NCBI GenBank assembly: GCA_001298545.1
Contig: LJCX01000029.1
Location: 558,001 to 622,000 of the forward strand
DNA length: 64,000 bases
Origin: Actinobacteria bacterium OV320
Lineage (GTDB): Bacteria; Actinomycetota; Actinomycetes; Streptomycetales; Streptomycetaceae
Direction: 5' to 3'
This document shows positions 42,279-51,746 of this stretch, piece after piece. The position numbers and the translations under genes are program-made. The notes under the pieces are model-generated. The model was not told the DNA's origin and ran no database searches. It worked only from the letters and a program-made list of their open reading frames with translations. Within the stretch, counting starts at the first letter, position 1. The number at the start of each line of letters is the position of its first letter.

Positions 42279-43216
42279 ACGCCCTGGAGCTCCATGAAGG
42301 AGAAGGGGTTCTCCGAGCCGTACACCGGGGCGAACCCGAGCCGCGACAGACGCTGGTCGGCGACGCACTCGAGGTACTGCCGCATCGAGTCGGTGTTCAT
42401 GCCCGGCAGCCCCTCGCCGCACAGGTCGCGCCCGAACTGGAGCTCGGCCTCGACGGCCTCCCGCAGCATGGCGGTCACCTCCTCCTGGAGCCGGTCGTCG
42501 AACAGGTCCGGCTCCTCCTTGCGGACGGTGTCGACCACCTCGAAGGCGAAGCTCATGTGCATCGTCTCGTCACGGAACACCCAGTTGGTGCCCGTGGCGA
42601 GGCCGTGCAGCAGACCCCGGCTGCGGAACCAGTAGACGTACGCGAAGGCGCCGTAGAAGAACAGGCCCTCGATGCACGCGGCGAAGCAGATCAGGTTGAG
42701 CAGGAAGCGGCGGCGGTCGGCCTTGGTCTCCAGCCGGTCCAGCTTCTCGACCTCGTTGATCCACTTGAAGCAGAACTCGGCCTTCTCGCGGATCGACGGG
42801 ATGTTCTCGACCGCGTCGAAGGCCGCCGTCCTGTCCTGCGGGTCGGGGAGGTAGGTGTCCAGAAGCGTCAGATAGAACTGGACGTGAACGGCCTCCTCGA
42901 AGAGCTGCCGCGACAGATAGAGGCGCGCCTCGGGGGAGTTGATGTGCTTGTACAGCGTGAGCACGAGGTTGTTCGCCACGATCGAGTCGCCCGTCGCGAA
43001 GAACGCGACCAGCCGGCCGATCATGTGCTGCTCGCCCTCGGACAGCTTCGCCAGGTCGGCGACGTCCGAGTGGAGGTCGACCTCCTCGACGGTCCAGGTG
43101 TTCTTGATGGCGTCCCGGTAGCGCTCGTAGAAGTCCGGGTAGCGCATCGGGCGAAGGGTCAGCTCGAAGCCCGGGTCGAGCAGGTTCTTCTCGGTCTTCT
43201 CGGGTGCGGTGGTCAT
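42191..43216 (-). CDS. nrdB: Class Ia ribonucleotide reductase small subunit NrdB
   Basis: 341 aa. Di-iron ligands in the helices DSIVANNLVL, EEAVHVQFY, and MHMSFAFEVVDTVRKEE (E/H/H sets); the radical Tyr region is SEGEQHMIGRLVAFF...LYKHI. Partners NrdA to reduce ribonucleotides with oxygen-dependent radical chemistry. Its ATG overlaps the nrdA stop by one base (TAATG), typical coupling. Confidence 0.93.
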   Translation of the reverse strand: MTTAPEKTEKNLLDPGFELTLRPMRYPDFYERYRDAIKNTWTVEEVDLHSDVADLAKLSEGEQHMIGRLVAFFATGDSIVANNLVLTLYKHINSPEARLYLSRQLFEEAVHVQFYLTLLDTYLPDPQDRTAAFDAVENIPSIREKAEFCFKWINEVEKLDRLETKADRRRFLLNLICFAACIEGLFFYGAFAYVYWFRSRGLLHGLATGTNWVFRDETMHMSFAFEVVDTVRKEEPDLFDDRLQEEVTAMLREAVEAELQFGRDLCGEGLPGMNTDSMRQYLECVADQRLSRLGFAPVYGSENPFSFMELQGVQELTNFFERRPSAYQVAVEGTVDLDEDF

Positions 43217-45591
43217 TACTGGCAGGCCTCGCAGGACTCGGGGTTCTCAAGGGAGCAGGCGACGGCGTCGGGCTCGGTCACCTGCTGCACGGGGATGGTC
43301 TTCTCGGGCTGAGCCTGCGCCTGGGCCGCGCGGGCGATGCGGGTCGCCGGGCGGGAGCGCAGGTAGTACGTCGTCTTCAGGCCCGACTTCCAGGCGTACG
43401 CGTACATCGAGGAGAGCTTGCCGATGGTCGGCGTCTCCAGGAACAGGTTCAGGGACTGGGCCTGGTCCAGGTACGGGGTGCGGGCGGCGGCCATGTCGAT
43501 CAGGCCGCGCTGCGGGATCTCCCACGCCGTGCGGTACAGGGCGCGCACCTCCGCCGGGATCCAGGCGAACTCCTGCACCGAACCGCTGGAGTCGCGCAGC
43601 GCCTCACGGGTGCGGGCGTCCCAGACGCCGAGGTCCTTGAGGTCCTGCACCAGGTAGGAGTTGACCTGGAGGAACTCGCCGGACAGCGTCTCGCGCTTGA
43701 ACAGGTTGGACACCTGCGGCTCGATGCACTCGTACACGCCCGCGATGGACGCGATGGTGGCGGTGGGGGCGATGGCGAGGAGCAGGGAGTTGCGCATGCC
43801 GGTCTGCGCGATCCGCTCGCGCAGGGCCGCCCAGCGCTCGGGCCAGCTGAACTCGACGCCGTAGTGGTCCGGGTGCAGCACGCCCCTGGCCGTACGGGTC
43901 TTCTCCCAGGCCGGCAGCGGGCCGTTGCGCTCGGCCAGCTCGGCGGAGGCCTCGTAGGCGGCGAGCATGATGCGCTCGGCGATCCGGGTGGACAGCGCCT
44001 TCGCCTCGGGCGAGTCGAAGGGCAGCCGCAGCTTGAAGAAGACGTCCTGGAGGCCCATCGCACCCAGGCCGACCGGGCGCCAGCGGGCGTTGGAGCGGCC
44101 CGCCTGCTCGGTCGGGTAGAAGTTGATGTCGACGACCCGGTCGAGGAAGGTGACGGCCGTGCGGACGGTCTCGTCCAGCCGCTCCCAGTCGATCGTGCCG
44201 GCCGCCGTGTCGACGAACGCGCCGAGGTTCACCGAACCCAGGTTGCAGACCGCCGTCTCGCCGTCGTCCGTGACCTCCAGGATCTCCGTGCAGAGGTTGG
44301 AGGAGTGCACGACGTGGCCCGGCTCGGCCGTCTGGTTGGCGGTGCGGTTGGCCGCGTCCTTGAAGGTCATCCAGCCGTTGCCGGTCTGCGCGAGGGTGCG
44401 CATCATACGGCCGTAGAGATCACGGGCTGGGATGGTCTTCTTCGCGAGGCCCGCCTCCTCGGCCTTGCGGTAGGCCGCGTCGAACTCCTCGCCCCACAGG
44501 TCGACGAGCTCGGGCACGTCGGCGGGGGAGAACAGCGACCAGGGGGCGTCGGCGTTGACCCGGCGCATGAACTCGTCCGGGATCCAGTGCGCGAGGTTCA
44601 GGTTGTGCGTCCGGCGGGCGTCCTCACCGGTGTTGTCCCGCAGCTCCAGGAACTCCTCGATGTCGGAGTGCCAGGTCTCCAGGTAGACCGCCGCCGCGCC
44701 CTTGCGCCGACCGCCCTGGTTCACCGCGGCGACCGAGGCGTCGAGCGTCTTCAGGAACGGCACGATGCCGTTGGAGTGCCCGTTGGTGCCACGGATCAGC
44801 GAACCGCGGCTGCGGATACGGGAGTACGAAAGGCCGATGCCGCCCGCGTGCTTCGACAGCCGGGCCACCTGGTGGTAGCGGTCGTAGATGGAGTCCAGCT
44901 CGTCCAGCGGCGAGTCGAGGAGGTAGCACGACGACATCTGGGGGTGCCGGGTACCGGAGTTGAAGAGCGTGGGGGAGGACGGCAGGTAGTCCAGACGGCT
45001 CATCAGCCGGTAGAGCGCGGCGACCTCGTCCAGGGAACGGAGCGTGTCGTCCTCGGCGAGGCCGCAGGCGACGCGCAGCAGGAAGTGCTGCGGCGTCTCG
45101 ACGACCTTGCGGGTGATCGGGTGCCGCAGAAGGTAGCGGGAGTGCAGGGTACGCAGCCCGAAGTAGCCGAAGCGGTCGTCGGCCTGCTCGTCGATCAGGG
45201 CGTCGAGACGGACCGCGTGGACGCGCACGAACTCGGCGGTGCGGTCGGCGATCAGGCCCTCGCGGTGGCCGACGGCGACCGATCCGGTGAACGAGGTGAC
45301 GCCCTGGGAGGCGGCCTCCGCGGCGATGCTGATCGTCAGCAGCCGGGCGGCCAGCTTCGAGTAGGCGGGGTCCTCGGAGATCAGGCCCGCGGCCCCCTCC
45401 GTGGCCAGCTCGCGCAGCTCTCCCTCGTCGGCCCGGGCGGACCGGCCCCGCAGGGCGGCGGCGGCGACCCGGCCGGGGTCGGCGTCGGGCAGGTCGGCGG
45501 TCAGCTCGGTCAGGGTCCGCAGCAACGCGGTACCGGGACCGTCGGTCTCCAGCTCGGTGACGGAAACCGGGTCGGCTGGCGCGATGGTCAC
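43216..45591 (-). CDS. nrdA: Class Ia ribonucleotide reductase large subunit NrdA
   Basis: 791 aa from GTG 45591 (AGGGAGAG upstream). Active-site features: SGTRHPQMSSCYLL (first redox Cys), HSSNLCTEI with the thiyl Cys, CNLGSVNL, and the C-terminal CEACQ disulfide relay. The usual N-terminal ATP-cone is not recognisable in the first ~60 residues. Expression is set by a riboswitch and NrdR boxes just upstream. The in-frame upstream stretch to 45681 lies in the leader. Confidence 0.94.
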   Translation of the reverse strand: MTIAPADPVSVTELETDGPGTALLRTLTELTADLPDADPGRVAAAALRGRSARADEGELRELATEGAAGLISEDPAYSKLAARLLTISIAAEAASQGVTSFTGSVAVGHREGLIADRTAEFVRVHAVRLDALIDEQADDRFGYFGLRTLHSRYLLRHPITRKVVETPQHFLLRVACGLAEDDTLRSLDEVAALYRLMSRLDYLPSSPTLFNSGTRHPQMSSCYLLDSPLDELDSIYDRYHQVARLSKHAGGIGLSYSRIRSRGSLIRGTNGHSNGIVPFLKTLDASVAAVNQGGRRKGAAAVYLETWHSDIEEFLELRDNTGEDARRTHNLNLAHWIPDEFMRRVNADAPWSLFSPADVPELVDLWGEEFDAAYRKAEEAGLAKKTIPARDLYGRMMRTLAQTGNGWMTFKDAANRTANQTAEPGHVVHSSNLCTEILEVTDDGETAVCNLGSVNLGAFVDTAAGTIDWERLDETVRTAVTFLDRVVDINFYPTEQAGRSNARWRPVGLGAMGLQDVFFKLRLPFDSPEAKALSTRIAERIMLAAYEASAELAERNGPLPAWEKTRTARGVLHPDHYGVEFSWPERWAALRERIAQTGMRNSLLLAIAPTATIASIAGVYECIEPQVSNLFKRETLSGEFLQVNSYLVQDLKDLGVWDARTREALRDSSGSVQEFAWIPAEVRALYRTAWEIPQRGLIDMAAARTPYLDQAQSLNLFLETPTIGKLSSMYAYAWKSGLKTTYYLRSRPATRIARAAQAQAQPEKTIPVQQVTEPDAVACSLENPESCEACQ

Positions 45592-45723
45592 GTGGGGCTC
45601 TCCCTCGCTCGGCGATGGGCCTTGCGGAGGGCAGGGGGCAGCTCGCGAGCGCGGGGCGTCGCGTCCACCGGCCCACTCCACGAGACCCGGACGTCAGGGC
45701 ACCCGGACCGGACGGCCGGGCAC

Positions 45724-45836
45724 GCTGTCGGCAGGACCTCGGACTGAACAGGCGTGCGCATACGGGTATGCATGCACGCAAGTACACCGTTGCGGGACAG
45801 TTCCGGATTCGCACCGGATTCCCCTGCGGCGACAGC
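45724..45836 (-). promoter_or_regulatory. Cobalamin riboswitch of nrdA
   Basis: On the minus strand, P1 arms GCTGTCG/CGACAGC close the element (45830-45836/45724-45730). The core GAATCCGGTGCGAATCCGG, CTGTCCCGCAACGG and the B12 box AGTCCGAGGTCCTGCC are all present. Known in S. coelicolor: the switch turns off class I reductase when cobalamin is available, since the B12-dependent class II enzyme then suffices. The 130-nt stretch to the start codon contains the expression platform; I did not resolve it. Confidence 0.95.
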
Positions 45837-45843
45837 GAGCATG

Positions 45844-45890
45844 AGCATACATCTTGTGCTCACCTGTCACGCCACCCCCAGATGTTGTGT
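45844..45890 (-). promoter_or_regulatory. Tandem NrdR boxes upstream of nrdAB
   Basis: On the minus strand ACACAACATCTGGGGG (45890-45875) and GCACAAGATGTATGCT (45859-45844) each match the ACACWATATATWGTGT core (C-A/T-A, AT, T). They are 31 bp apart start to start, the distance known for cooperative NrdR binding. They immediately precede the riboswitch. Confidence 0.8.
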
Positions 45891-46130
45891 CGGGGCGGTT
45901 TCAGAGCGTCAGCTGACAGGCGATCAGGGTGAGATCGTTCCGGTGTGGCACGGGATGCCGGATCAGCTCGGGTGTACGGACGAAAACCGTATGTTCGCAG
46001 ACCTGGTCCCGGGTTGCGGAGCGTGCCGGGAGTGATTCCATGGAAGTAGGCGTCGGCGCCGTGCGAATCCTGTGACCCGCGAGTCCCCCGTCCGGGGAAC
46101 CGCCTTCCCGGAACTCGCAAGGAGCACGCC
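45891..46130. other. Spacer between nrdA promoter and NACHT-like gene
   Basis: 240 bp with no supported gene. It must hold the plus-strand promoter of the following gene. A GGCGCCG / CGGCGCC stem is visible near 46050-46060. No riboswitch or repeat was identified in it. Confidence 0.4.
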
Positions 46131-49100
46131 ATGACGAGGGTCGTCCGCCATCCGCCCGGCAAGGACCGACCGCGCGACGCGCCGATGGCCACCCTGGTCT
46201 TCCGAAGGGCGGGACACCGGATCGGACACGGGTTCGTCGGCCGCTGGCACTCCCTGACGATCCGTCTGGAGGCCCGCCGCGGCGCCACCCGCCCCAGGAA
46301 ATGGCGCCGATGCGTCTCCTACGCCAACGTCACCAGGGTGATCTGGCTGGTCGCCGTGCTGGCGCTGCTCGCCTGGGTCGGGGAGGGCCTGTTCATCCTC
46401 GTCACGCACGACACGACCGGCTTCGAGCAGTGGCGGCAGGGCAACGAGGGGTTCGACACCGTCTTCAAGTTCGTCGGCCCGATCCTCGCCGCCTCGATCG
46501 CCGCCGCGCTCTTCCTGTTCTGGTGGTACCGCTGGACCAAGCGGCGCTATCTCACCAAGGCACTGCGGGACCCGCGCCGGCTGGTGCCCACCGCCGGATA
46601 CGACACCGCCGAGATCGTGGGCCGCGAGGACATCGCCCAGGTCATCGCCGAGCGGCTGCGCGAGCGCGACACCCGGCGGCCGTATCTGCTCGTCGGCGGC
46701 GTCGGAACCGGGAAGACCGCCGTCCTCGTACGGCTCACCGAACTCCTCGCCCGCCAGCACGCCGTACCGGTGCCGGTCAGACTGCGGGACGCGGCGGACG
46801 GCACCGACCTGAACTTCGAACGCCTGGCGAGGCAGCGCTTCGCCCAGGAGGCGCCCAAGGGCATTCTGGCGCGCAGCAAGACCGACCGGGTGTGGCAGCA
46901 ACTCCTCGCCGACGACAAGCCGGTCGTCCTCGCCGACGGCCTGGAGGAGGCCCTTCTCGACGACGGCCGGCAGCAGAACCGGGACAACGTCATCCGCCGG
47001 GCCATCGAGCGCGCCCGCGAGGAGAAGCTGCCCCTGGTCATCGCCTCCCGGCCGCACAGCCCGCTGGAGGCCACCTCCGCCGCGATCGTGGTCCTGGAAC
47101 CGCTCAGCGAGGAGGAGGCGCTGCGCTTCGTCGAGGCGGACGTACCGGAGACCGACGAGCGCCGGGTGGACTGGATCGTGGAGACGGCGGAGGTGACCGA
47201 GTCGCCGATCTACCTCCAGATCGCCCGTGAACTCCACCGGCGGGGAATCCTGGAGCACGACCGCCCGGACGGCGATCCGCGGCACCTGAACACCCGCAGC
47301 CGCGACCGCGCCACCCTGCGGCTCTGGCTGCTGGAGACCTGGGCCGAGGCGCTGTGCGAGGGGAAGCTGCGCGAGGAGGTCGCGCTGAACCCGCGGGAGC
47401 GCCACGACACGCTCGAAGTGGTCTCGGCCCTGGCCTGTGTCGGGCTGCTCCAGGACAAGCTGGAGGTCGGCTTCGCGGAGCTGCTCGACCCGGACATCCT
47501 GCACCCCGGCCCGGCCCGGCGCGCGCGGACCCGAGCCGAACACGCCTGGGCCGGCCGCGGCTTCGACCAGTACGGCAAGCGCGGCAACACCCTCTCCGAC
47601 TGGCACCGGCGCCGGATCTGGGACGCGCTGTGCGAGCGGCTCGGCGACGCGGAGCGCAGGCGGCTGCGCGAGGGCAACATGGACCAGTGCCATGCCGTCC
47701 TCGCCCGCTTCGCGGCCCACGCGAGCAAGCTCAGACTGGTGGAGGGCTTCGAGCACAGGGTCCGTTTCCCGCACAGCATCATCCAGGCCTACTTCGGCTG
47801 CCGCCTGCTGAACCACCTGGGGGAGCGGGGCGCCGGGGACCTGGCCGAGCAGGCGCTGCAACCGCCCGGCCCCAGCCGGGAACTGCTCATCGCCCTCGTC
47901 CTGCTGTCCCGTGGCCGGGCGGCGAACCCTCCGGCCCGGGGACATGGTGTGCGTACCGAGATGCGCAAGGAGATCGCGGAACTCGTACGGCGGACGCCCG
48001 TGCGAGGCCGCCCGCTCGCCCACCGGCTGTGCGCCGCCGCGGGCCGCCGCACCGACGACCCCAAGGCCCTGGACCTCTATGCGGCCGCCCTGGAGATCGA
48101 GAGCGCCGAGGACGACCCGGGACGGCTGGGCGAGATCGTCACCGCGGTGCGCGCACACTGGGCCGGCATCAAGGGGGACCGGCGCACCCTGCGGGACGCC
48201 AAGCGCAGAGTGCTCAAACAACTGGGTGCCGCGCTGCGGAAGGTCTCCGACCGGATCGACACCACCCCGCTGTACTGGGAGCTCTTCCGACTGGGCATCC
48301 AGGAACCCTCGTACTCCATCCGCCTCGTCGTCGCCCAGGAGTTCGGCACCGGCGGCAACGCGGCGTTCGCCGTGATCCGCGAGCGGGTCGGCCTGAACAG
48401 CGACCCCGTCAAGGAGTACAACGACCGGCTGGACAAGCTGAAGGCCTGGAAGAGGCAGGAGTACGAGGCCTGGTCCGCACGCATGGGCAGGGCGCGGGCG
48501 GACCGTACGACCCCCGGGGGCGTGTCGGCCGAGGACATCGGGCGGCTGCAGGAGGACCGCAAGGAACTGAACCGGCGCTACCGCGACCGACGGGTCGATC
48601 TCTTCCGGGAGTTCGTGATGCGCGCCTGGATGCTCCCGATGCTTCTGGGCTCCGTCGACGAGGCCCATCGCGACGAGGCCCGGGAACGCCTCACCAAGTG
48701 GCTGCGCCACCTCGACCCGGAGTTCACCGGCGGCGCCCCCGATCTGCCGCTCGCCCTGGAGGCCGCGCTGGCCCAGGGCTTCAAGTACGCGGCCAACCGC
48801 CGCCACCGGCACCCGCACACCTACCTGGGGGGCCGCAACGAGCTGATCCGCCAGGCGGAGACCGTGCTCCAGCAGTCACGCTGCTGGTACGCGCAGCTCA
48901 GCCTGCTCCAGGCACTGTGCCTGTGGGAGCTCCCGGACGGGGCCGGCGGCCGGCCCGACGGTCACCAGCCGTTCCAGCGGCTCGGCGGGGCCACCGCCGT
49001 GGGGACGGTGAAGCGCTGGCTGTCGATGGCGGGCACGGTGAACGCGGTGCCGGGGAACCCGGACCGGCCCGGCGCACCGGCCCGGCGGCGCCTGCATCCG

Positions 49101-49712
49101 TTCGTCGCCGAGGCCGGCGACCTGGTCGCCCTCGCCCTGGAGACCGGGCAGCCCGAGCGGTTCCTGTGGATCGACGAGAAGGGGGTCGCCGACAACATCG
49201 GCGCCCGCGCGGGCAGCACCGGGGGATACCGCAAGCACAGCCTGTGGATTCCGCCCTCGGTCGGCTGGAGCACCCTCGACCCGCGCGCCCAGCGTCTCGT
49301 TGCCGACGTACTGGTGATGCTGAACCTCATCGAACGGGACGGGCACCCGGACGAGGTCGAGGAACGCCTGGCCCGCATGGAACAGCCCGGAATGTCGTTG
49401 CCGCCGTGCATCTGCACGGACCGGGAGCCGCTGCGGCCCGGACTGCGCGTCGGCACGTCCACCCCGCCCGCACCGGGTTCGACCTGTCTGCCCGGCTGCA
49501 GGTTCCAGCTCTGTCCGTACCCGCCCCGGGGCGGTGTGCCCCGGGGAGAGATCCGCGAGCCGTTCTGCCGCCAGCAACAGGCCCTGCTGCCCGGCAGCGT
49601 CCGGCGCTGGCTGCCCCGGGGGCTGCGCAGGAAGACCCCGCACTGGGTCGGTATGCGGGTCCGTGAACTGGACCGCTTCTGGGACGCGATGGCCAGACGG
49701 ACGCGGGACTAG
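46131..49712 (+). CDS. Membrane-anchored NACHT-like STAND NTPase, function unknown
   Basis: 1193 aa. A basic N-terminus is followed by two transmembrane helices (VIWLVAVLALLAWVGEGLFILV; FVGPILAASIAAALFLFWWY), then a P-loop domain: Walker A LVGGVGTGKTAVL (near 187), Walker B with PVVLADGLEEALL, and sensor-like LPLVIASRPHSP. A ~600-residue helical region with RPHxx and winged-helix-like segments follows, then a Cys-rich end (CICTDREP...CLPGCRFQLCPYPP...FCRQQQ) likely binding zinc. NACHT/STAND proteins are ligand-triggered switches, several with phage-defence roles, but nothing here proves that. AAGGAG sits 8 bp before the ATG. Alone, between nrdA and mctP. Confidence 0.8.
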   Translation: MTRVVRHPPGKDRPRDAPMATLVFRRAGHRIGHGFVGRWHSLTIRLEARRGATRPRKWRRCVSYANVTRVIWLVAVLALLAWVGEGLFILVTHDTTGFEQWRQGNEGFDTVFKFVGPILAASIAAALFLFWWYRWTKRRYLTKALRDPRRLVPTAGYDTAEIVGREDIAQVIAERLRERDTRRPYLLVGGVGTGKTAVLVRLTELLARQHAVPVPVRLRDAADGTDLNFERLARQRFAQEAPKGILARSKTDRVWQQLLADDKPVVLADGLEEALLDDGRQQNRDNVIRRAIERAREEKLPLVIASRPHSPLEATSAAIVVLEPLSEEEALRFVEADVPETDERRVDWIVETAEVTESPIYLQIARELHRRGILEHDRPDGDPRHLNTRSRDRATLRLWLLETWAEALCEGKLREEVALNPRERHDTLEVVSALACVGLLQDKLEVGFAELLDPDILHPGPARRARTRAEHAWAGRGFDQYGKRGNTLSDWHRRRIWDALCERLGDAERRRLREGNMDQCHAVLARFAAHASKLRLVEGFEHRVRFPHSIIQAYFGCRLLNHLGERGAGDLAEQALQPPGPSRELLIALVLLSRGRAANPPARGHGVRTEMRKEIAELVRRTPVRGRPLAHRLCAAAGRRTDDPKALDLYAAALEIESAEDDPGRLGEIVTAVRAHWAGIKGDRRTLRDAKRRVLKQLGAALRKVSDRIDTTPLYWELFRLGIQEPSYSIRLVVAQEFGTGGNAAFAVIRERVGLNSDPVKEYNDRLDKLKAWKRQEYEAWSARMGRARADRTTPGGVSAEDIGRLQEDRKELNRRYRDRRVDLFREFVMRAWMLPMLLGSVDEAHRDEARERLTKWLRHLDPEFTGGAPDLPLALEAALAQGFKYAANRRHRHPHTYLGGRNELIRQAETVLQQSRCWYAQLSLLQALCLWELPDGAGGRPDGHQPFQRLGGATAVGTVKRWLSMAGTVNAVPGNPDRPGAPARRRLHPFVAEAGDLVALALETGQPERFLWIDEKGVADNIGARAGSTGGYRKHSLWIPPSVGWSTLDPRAQRLVADVLVMLNLIERDGHPDEVEERLARMEQPGMSLPPCICTDREPLRPGLRVGTSTPPAPGSTCLPGCRFQLCPYPPRGGVPRGEIREPFCRQQQALLPGSVRRWLPRGLRRKTPHWVGMRVRELDRFWDAMARRTRD

Positions 49713-49749
49713 GACCCGTCCGGCCGGCCATCGCCTGCCCCTGGGCCGC

Positions 49750-51375
49750 TCAGTGGCCGGCGCCCGCCGTGGCCGGGGGCAGCTCCACCGCCACGCCCGG
49801 GTCGCCCGCGTCCGCCGTGTAGTCCTCCGGCTTCGTCTCGTCGATGCCGTCGGGAGCCTTGGCGGCCCTCAGGACGAAGGTCAGCACCACCGTGACGACG
49901 ACGTTGATCACGAACGCCGTGAGACCGATGTAGCCGATCTCGCCGATGCCCGGGATCTCCTTCGACGAGCCGCCGAAGTGCTTCTGGGTCGGGGACGCGA
50001 CACCGTACGCGGCGAAGGTGCCGTAGACCATGCCGACCGCCCAGCCGGCGAGCAGGGCCCAGCGGTGGAACCAGCGGGTGAAGAGGCCGCCGACCAGGGC
50101 CGGGAACGTCTGGAGGATCCAGATGCCGCCCAGCAGCTGGAAGTTGATGGCGACCGTCTTGTCCATGGTGAGGACGAAGACCAGGGCGCCCACCTTCACC
50201 AGGAGCGAGACCAGCTTGGAGACCTTCGTCTCCTGCGCGGGCGTCGCGTCCGGCTTGATGAAGTCCTTGTAGATGTTGCGGGTGAAGAGGTTCGCGGCCG
50301 CGATCGACATGATGGCCGCGGGCACGAGCGCGCCGATGCCGATCGCCGCGAACGCCACCCCCGCGAACCAGGACGGGAACATGTCCTCGAACAGCTGCGG
50401 GATCGCCAGCTGCCCGTTGGTGACCTTGACCCCGGCCGCGATCGCCATGAAGCCGAGCAGCGCCAGCAGACCCAGCATCAGGGAGTACAGCGGCAGGATC
50501 GTGGTGTTGCGGCGGATCACCTCACGGCTGCGCGACGACAGCGTCGCCGTGATCGAGTGCGGGTACATGAACAGCGCCAGCGCCGAGCCCAACGCCAGCG
50601 TGGCGTACGTCCACTGGCCGGGTTCCGCCGGTGCCAGCGCGCCGCGCGGCTTGCCCGTCGCCGGGTTGGTCTGGCTGAACGCCTCGCCGGCCTTGGCGAA
50701 GATGTCGTCGAACCCGCCCAGCTTGATCGGGATGTAGATGATCGCCACCGCGATGACGATGTAGATCAGCGTGTCCTTCACGAACGCGATCAGGGCGGGG
50801 GCCCGCAGACCCGAGGAGTAGGTGTAGGCCGCCAGCACGCCGAACGCGATCAGCAGCGGCAGGTCCTTCACGAACCAGTTGGTGTCCTCGCCGCCGCCGA
50901 CGCCCATCACGTCGAGCACGGCCTGGATGCCGACCAGCTGGAGCGCGATGTACGGCATCGTCGCCAGGATGCCGGTGACGGCGACCGCCAGCGACAGGCC
51001 CTTCGAGCCGAACCGGCCCCGCACGAAGTCCGAGGTCGTCACATAGCCGTGCTTGTGGGACACCGACCACAGGCGGGGCAGGAAGGTGAAGATCAGCGGG
51101 TAGACGAGGATCGTGTACGGCACCGCGAAGAAGCCGGCCGCGCCCGCCGCGTAGATCGCCGCGGGTACGGCGACGAAGGTGTACGCGGTGTACAGGTCGC
51201 CGCCGAGCAGGAACCAGGTGACCCAGGTGCCGAACGACCGGCCGCCGAGGCCCCATTCGTCGAGGCTGTCGTTCTCGGCCTTGCGCCAGCGCGCGGCCAG
51301 GAAGCCCATGACCGTGACGGCCAGGAAGAAGAAGATGAAGACGGCGAGCGCGACGCCGTTCACGCCGTCCTTCAC
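49750..51375 (-). CDS. mctP: Sodium/monocarboxylate symporter MctP (SSS family)
   Basis: 541 aa, about 13 transmembrane helices: FIFFFLAVTVMGFLAARW at the N-terminus, GGRSFGTWVTWFLLGGDLYTAYTFVAVPAA and FGVLAAYTYSSGLRAPALIAFVKDTLIY are SSS-family landmarks. MctP takes up lactate, pyruvate and other short monocarboxylates. The ATG overlaps the stop of the DUF3311 gene (ATGA); the two-gene unit is characteristic of actinobacteria. Confidence 0.88.
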   Translation of the reverse strand: MKDGVNGVALAVFIFFFLAVTVMGFLAARWRKAENDSLDEWGLGGRSFGTWVTWFLLGGDLYTAYTFVAVPAAIYAAGAAGFFAVPYTILVYPLIFTFLPRLWSVSHKHGYVTTSDFVRGRFGSKGLSLAVAVTGILATMPYIALQLVGIQAVLDVMGVGGGEDTNWFVKDLPLLIAFGVLAAYTYSSGLRAPALIAFVKDTLIYIVIAVAIIYIPIKLGGFDDIFAKAGEAFSQTNPATGKPRGALAPAEPGQWTYATLALGSALALFMYPHSITATLSSRSREVIRRNTTILPLYSLMLGLLALLGFMAIAAGVKVTNGQLAIPQLFEDMFPSWFAGVAFAAIGIGALVPAAIMSIAAANLFTRNIYKDFIKPDATPAQETKVSKLVSLLVKVGALVFVLTMDKTVAINFQLLGGIWILQTFPALVGGLFTRWFHRWALLAGWAVGMVYGTFAAYGVASPTQKHFGGSSKEIPGIGEIGYIGLTAFVINVVVTVVLTFVLRAAKAPDGIDETKPEDYTADAGDPGVAVELPPATAGAGH

Positions 51376-51647
51376 TCCGACGCACCGCCCTTCGCGGAAG
51401 CGGACGAGGAGCCGGCGCGGCCGCGCTGGTCACGCTGCCACAGCTTGTACGCGGTCACGGTGAGCGCGGCGGACAGGGGCACCCACAGCATCTGGTACCA
51501 GTAGAAGAAGGGGATCCCGATGAACGCCGGATCCACCTTCGCGTACGAACCCACCCACAGCATTGCCACGAAGGGCGCGATCAGACAGAGGGCGATGGCG
51601 ACGCGCACAGGCGTCACCACCGGTTCCCTCGTTTCCTCGTCGGACAT
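51372..51647 (-). CDS. DUF3311 small membrane subunit of MctP
   Basis: 91 aa, two transmembrane segments (VAIALCLIAPFVAMLWVGSYA; FFYWYQMLWVPLSAALTVTAYKLW) and a charged Ser-rich tail. DUF3311 proteins precede SSS symporters like this one and are likely accessory subunits. ATG 51647 (MSDEET) is preferred over 51683. Confidence 0.85.
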   Translation of the reverse strand: MSDEETREPVVTPVRVAIALCLIAPFVAMLWVGSYAKVDPAFIGIPFFYWYQMLWVPLSAALTVTAYKLWQRDQRGRAGSSSASAKGGASE

Positions 51648-51746
51648 CGGCGGCCGTCCCCTCACTCTGATCGCCTTGATCACAGATGTAATGCGCAGGC
51701 AATGTAAGTGACGGATAAGCCGAGCGGAAGACCCTCCACAGACCCT

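Noticed and set aside
45963..48818. 951-aa minus-strand frame opposite the NACHT-like gene
   Set aside because: Shadow frame with Val/Leu/Gly/Arg-biased translation; the plus-strand gene has clear motifs and an SD.
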